In this document: one piece after another, positions 61,734 through 64,000 of the stretch
Numbering within the stretch: position 1 is the stretch's first letter
How the letters are laid out: every line of letters starts with the position of its first letter
NCBI RefSeq assembly: GCF_001456355.1
Contig: NZ_CP010271.1
Span: 2,418,001 to 2,482,000 of the forward strand
Reading direction: 5' to 3'
Length of the DNA stretch: 64,000 bases
Source of the DNA: Mycobacteroides saopaulense
GTDB taxonomy: Bacteria; Actinomycetota; Actinomycetes; Mycobacteriales; Mycobacteriaceae
Position numbers and translations under genes: made by a program
The notes under the pieces: model-generated
The model's input: only the letters and a program-made list of their open reading frames with translations
Database searches by the model: none
What the model was told of the DNA's origin: nothing

Positions 61734-62291
61734 TTACTTAACCGAGTCATTCGCGAAGCGGCCGCGAACGAGCGTAATTCCGGCACAGATCGCCGCGACT
61801 AGCACGACAAGCGCAATGGTCAGCTCGGTCCACGAGAAGTGCTCGCGCCCCAGCTCGTCGACAAAGTTGTTGGCCGAGAGCACGGGGTTGCCGGTCTTGG
61901 CGACGTCCTGCCCCGCCTCCAGCGTTACCCGGTCGAACGTGGCGCTGTACGTTCCCGCGAAGGACGGACTGATGACGAGGATCGTCGAGTCCGGATGGTC
62001 CTTACCGATCTCGGTGGCGATATCGCGCAACGGGGTGTCGATCCCGGGGTTGTTCGGTAGCGCGATCACCTTCAGGTCGATGTTCTTGGCATGCGCCTTC
62101 GCGACGACATCCTTGAGCCCGGGGACGTCGACCGACGGGGCGGCAACTCCGTCCTCGTTGACATCCGCGCGCGTCATCTCCAGGCATTTGGCCGACCAGC
62201 CCATGGGGTCGGTTCCCGCGGTCTGGACTGACACCCCCACCGCCTGGCACAGCTCGGCGGGAATGAAGGTCGGCAGGTGCTGCGGCGTCAC
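61734..62291 (-). CDS. Rv1476-like single-pass membrane protein (DUF6676)
   Basis: A 185-residue protein with a TPM-like N-terminal domain (KDVVAKAHAKNIDLKVIALP, NNPGIDTPLRDIATEIG, SNNFVDEL-type end) and one C-terminal helix (LTIALVVLVAAICAGITLVR). The homologue Rv1476 lies at the same place, between ripA and acn. Function unknown. The GTG start lies 6 nt after a TAGATT -10, so the mRNA is probably leaderless. Confidence 0.85.
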   Translation of the reverse strand: MTPQHLPTFIPAELCQAVGVSVQTAGTDPMGWSAKCLEMTRADVNEDGVAAPSVDVPGLKDVVAKAHAKNIDLKVIALPNNPGIDTPLRDIATEIGKDHPDSTILVISPSFAGTYSATFDRVTLEAGQDVAKTGNPVLSANNFVDELGREHFSWTELTIALVVLVAAICAGITLVRGRFANDSVK

Positions 62292-62297
62292 GCGACC

Positions 62298-62303
62298 AAT
62301 CTA
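62298..62303 (-). promoter_or_regulatory. -10 hexamer for leaderless Rv1476-like transcript
   Basis: TAGATT on the minus strand ends 6 nt before GTG 62291, with no ribosome site. Confidence 0.5.
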
Positions 62304-62429
62304 ACCTGCGCCGCGCACGGTGTTGCGCACCCTGACACGCCGTATTTGGCGTGCATAACGCGGCCCTCACCGGAGGTGGTGGATGCCACGACGGGAATGC
62401 GGAGTGAAATTTAGGCATCCCCCTTATTA

Positions 62430-62445
62430 CGGGACAAGCGTACTG
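62430..62445. promoter_or_regulatory. AcnR-like operator before acn
   Basis: CGGGACAAGCGTACTG matches the corynebacterial AcnR site CAGNACnnncGTACTG at all but one fixed base. It directly abuts a TAGACT -10 hexamer (62447-62452), a repressing position. In mycobacteria a TetR gene (Rv1474c type) follows acn; it would lie outside this window. Confidence 0.5.
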
Positions 62446-62542
62446 TTAGACTGGCGGCGGAAGGCAGCCATCTGCGGTGGCGCCTCCGGAACCCCGCCTG
62501 GCACAGCCCGCCGGCGGGTGGCCTTCGAGCTTTGGAGCTGAT

Positions 62543-64000
62543 GTGACTAGCAGTCCTAACAAGACGGAATCAGTGAATTCCTTCGGCGCGCGCGGCACTT
62601 TGCAGGTCGGCGATGAGTCGTACGAGATTTTCCGCCTCAACGCTGTGCCCGGTACCGAGAAACTGCCCTACAGCCTAAAGGTGTTGGCGGAGAACCTACT
62701 ACGCACCGAAGACGGTGCCAACATCACCAAGGACCACGTCTTGGCGCTGGCCAACTGGGACCCCTCGGCCGAGCCCAGCGTGGAAATCCAGTTCACCCCG
62801 GCCCGCGTGGTCATGCAGGACTTCACCGGCGTTCCCTGCGTGGTCGACTTGGCCACCATGCGGGAAGCCGTCGCGGCCCTCGGTGGCGATCCCGACAAGG
62901 TGAACCCGCTGTCCCCCGCCGAGATGGTGATCGACCACTCGGTGATCCTGGACGTCTTCGGTACGGCCGACGCCTTCGAACGCAACGTGGAACTCGAGTA
63001 CGAGCGCAACGCCGAGCGCTACCAGTTCTTGCGTTGGGGCCAGGGCGCTTTCGATGACTTCAAGGTCGTGCCCCCCGGCACCGGCATCGTGCACCAGGTC
63101 AACATCGAGTACCTGGCGCGCACGGTGATGGTCCGCAATGGCCAGGCCTACCCCGACACCTGTGTGGGCACCGACTCGCACACCACCATGGTCAACGGCC
63201 TCGGCGTTCTCGGCTGGGGCGTCGGCGGTATCGAGGCCGAGGCCGCGATGCTGGGCCAGCCGGTCTCGATGCTCATCCCCCGCGTCGTCGGCTTCAAGCT
63301 CACCGGCGAGATCCAGCCCGGCGTGACCGCCACCGACGTGGTGCTCACCGTCACCGACATGCTGCGCAAGCACGGCGTGGTGGGCAAGTTCGTCGAGTTC
63401 TACGGCAAGGGTGTGGCCGAGGTGCCGCTGGCCAACCGCGCCACCCTGGGCAACATGAGCCCCGAATTCGGCTCTACCGCAGCGATTTTCCCGATCGATG
63501 AAGAGACGATCAACTACCTGCGCCTGACCGGCCGCGACGACCAGCAGTTGGCGCTCGTGGAGGCCTACGCCCGCGAGCAGGGCATGTGGCACGACGCAGA
63601 TCACGAGCCCGCGTTCTCGGAGTACCTGGAACTCGACCTGTCCACCGTCGTGCCCTCCATCTCCGGCCCCAAGCGTCCCCAGGACCGCATCGAGCTCTCT
63701 GATGCGAAGAATGCATTCCGCAAGGACATTCACAACTACGTCGAGGAGAACCACCCGGCGCCGCACACCAATCTCGATGAGGCCGTTGAGGAGTCGTTCC
63801 CGGCAAGCGATTCGGCTGTGCTGTCCTTCGCCGAAGAGGACGCCGTGATTCCGTCCGCCGCCAACGGTGGCGAGGGCCGTCCGTCCAAGCCCGTCAAGGT
63901 GAAGTCGGCCGAGCGCGGCAACTTCGTGCTGGACCATGGTGCGGTCGTCGTCGCGGGCATCACCTCCTGCACCAACACCTCCAACCCCTCGGTCATGCTG
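62543..64000 (+). CDS. acn: Aconitate hydratase, N-terminal part, cut by window edge
   Basis: Aconitase isomerises citrate to isocitrate. The 486 visible codons from GTG 62543 (GGAG 7 nt upstream) show the AcnA/IRP-type N-terminal domains: [34 protein letters not shown], the substrate loop [29 protein letters not shown], and the first 4Fe-4S ligand in [12 protein letters not shown] at the very end. About half of the roughly 940-residue protein is present and the frame runs off the window. The 251-bp gap before it holds the AcnR-like site and a 12-bp CCCGCCGGCGGG palindrome (62507-62518). Confidence 0.97.
   Translation, partial: MTSSPNKTESVNSFGARGTLQVGDESYEIFRLNAVPGTEKLPYSLKVLAENLLRTEDGANITKDHVLALANWDPSAEPSVEIQFTPARVVMQDFTGVPCVVDLATMREAVAALGGDPDKVNPLSPAEMVIDHSVILDVFGTADAFERNVELEYERNAERYQFLRWGQGAFDDFKVVPPGTGIVHQVNIEYLARTVMVRNGQAYPDTCVGTDSHTTMVNGLGVLGWGVGGIEAEAAMLGQPVSMLIPRVVGFKLTGEIQPGVTATDVVLTVTDMLRKHGVVGKFVEFYGKGVAEVPLANRATLGNMSPEFGSTAAIFPIDEETINYLRLTGRDDQQLALVEAYAREQGMWHDADHEPAFSEYLELDLSTVVPSISGPKRPQDRIELSDAKNAFRKDIHNYVEENHPAPHTNLDEAVEESFPASDSAVLSFAEEDAVIPSAANGGEGRPSKPVKVKSAERGNFVLDHGAVVVAGITSCTNTSNPSVML

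Overview
The window looks like a chromosomal segment of a rapidly growing mycobacterium, most likely of the Mycobacteroides (M. abscessus / M. chelonae) group. It is GC-rich, uses GTG and TTG starts freely, and keeps the gene order that M. tuberculosis shows from nadABC (Rv1594-1596) back to acn (Rv1475c), interrupted by species-specific blocks. No rRNA, tRNA, CRISPR array, insertion sequence or prophage was seen. Species and locus comparisons are from memory, not from a search.

Layout. 1-3851: nadA-nadB-nadC (NAD synthesis, first gene of nadC cut by the window edge) with a divergent NUDIX-type NrtR regulator and a perfect palindromic operator between them. 3916-5238: Rv1592c-type lipase. 5245-11320: an accessory block with a TetR/FAD-monooxygenase divergent pair (TetX-like), a secreted PE_PGRS-like protein, and a LysR/malate:quinone oxidoreductase divergent pair. 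11304-17293: a contiguous biotin locus (bioA, bioF-bioD, bioQ, bioB-bsaP) plus a DUF2567 membrane protein carrying a perfect 4 x 30 bp repeat; two identical BioQ boxes mark its two control points. 17368-25776: acyltransferase, treX, ilvA, small membrane proteins, and a deletion scar joining the 3' ends of two genes. 25773-35578: dnaE1, an LpqH-like lipoprotein, rarD, rluD, lspA, ansA, dinB, a methyltransferase. 35575-43154: ileS under a T-box riboswitch, an MFS/LysR pair, a nucleotidyltransferase-like protein, an exonuclease and a gene remnant. 43151-49140: meaB-mutB-mutA (methylmalonyl-CoA mutase) and a VTT membrane protein. 49137-50705: a magnesium M-box riboswitch heading two tandem microproteins (43 and 45 aa) and two tandem DoxX-like membrane proteins. 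50701-62291: SPFH/NfeD pair, hypothetical, fabG1-inhA-hemH, the moxR-DUF58-VWA set, ripB and ripA, and an Rv1476-like protein. 62543-64000: start of acn.

The most interesting unit is the M-box locus at 49137-50705: a riboswitch with its own promoter over the stop codon of the SPFH gene, a strongly ribosome-bound 26-codon upstream ORF, duplicated microproteins separated by a 13-bp hairpin, and duplicated DoxX-like proteins, all on one strand. Other recurring signals are translational coupling through ATGA/GTGA/TTGA overlaps, convergent genes that share a CTAG stop overlap, and -10 hexamers placed 6-9 nt before start codons, which predict leaderless transcripts.
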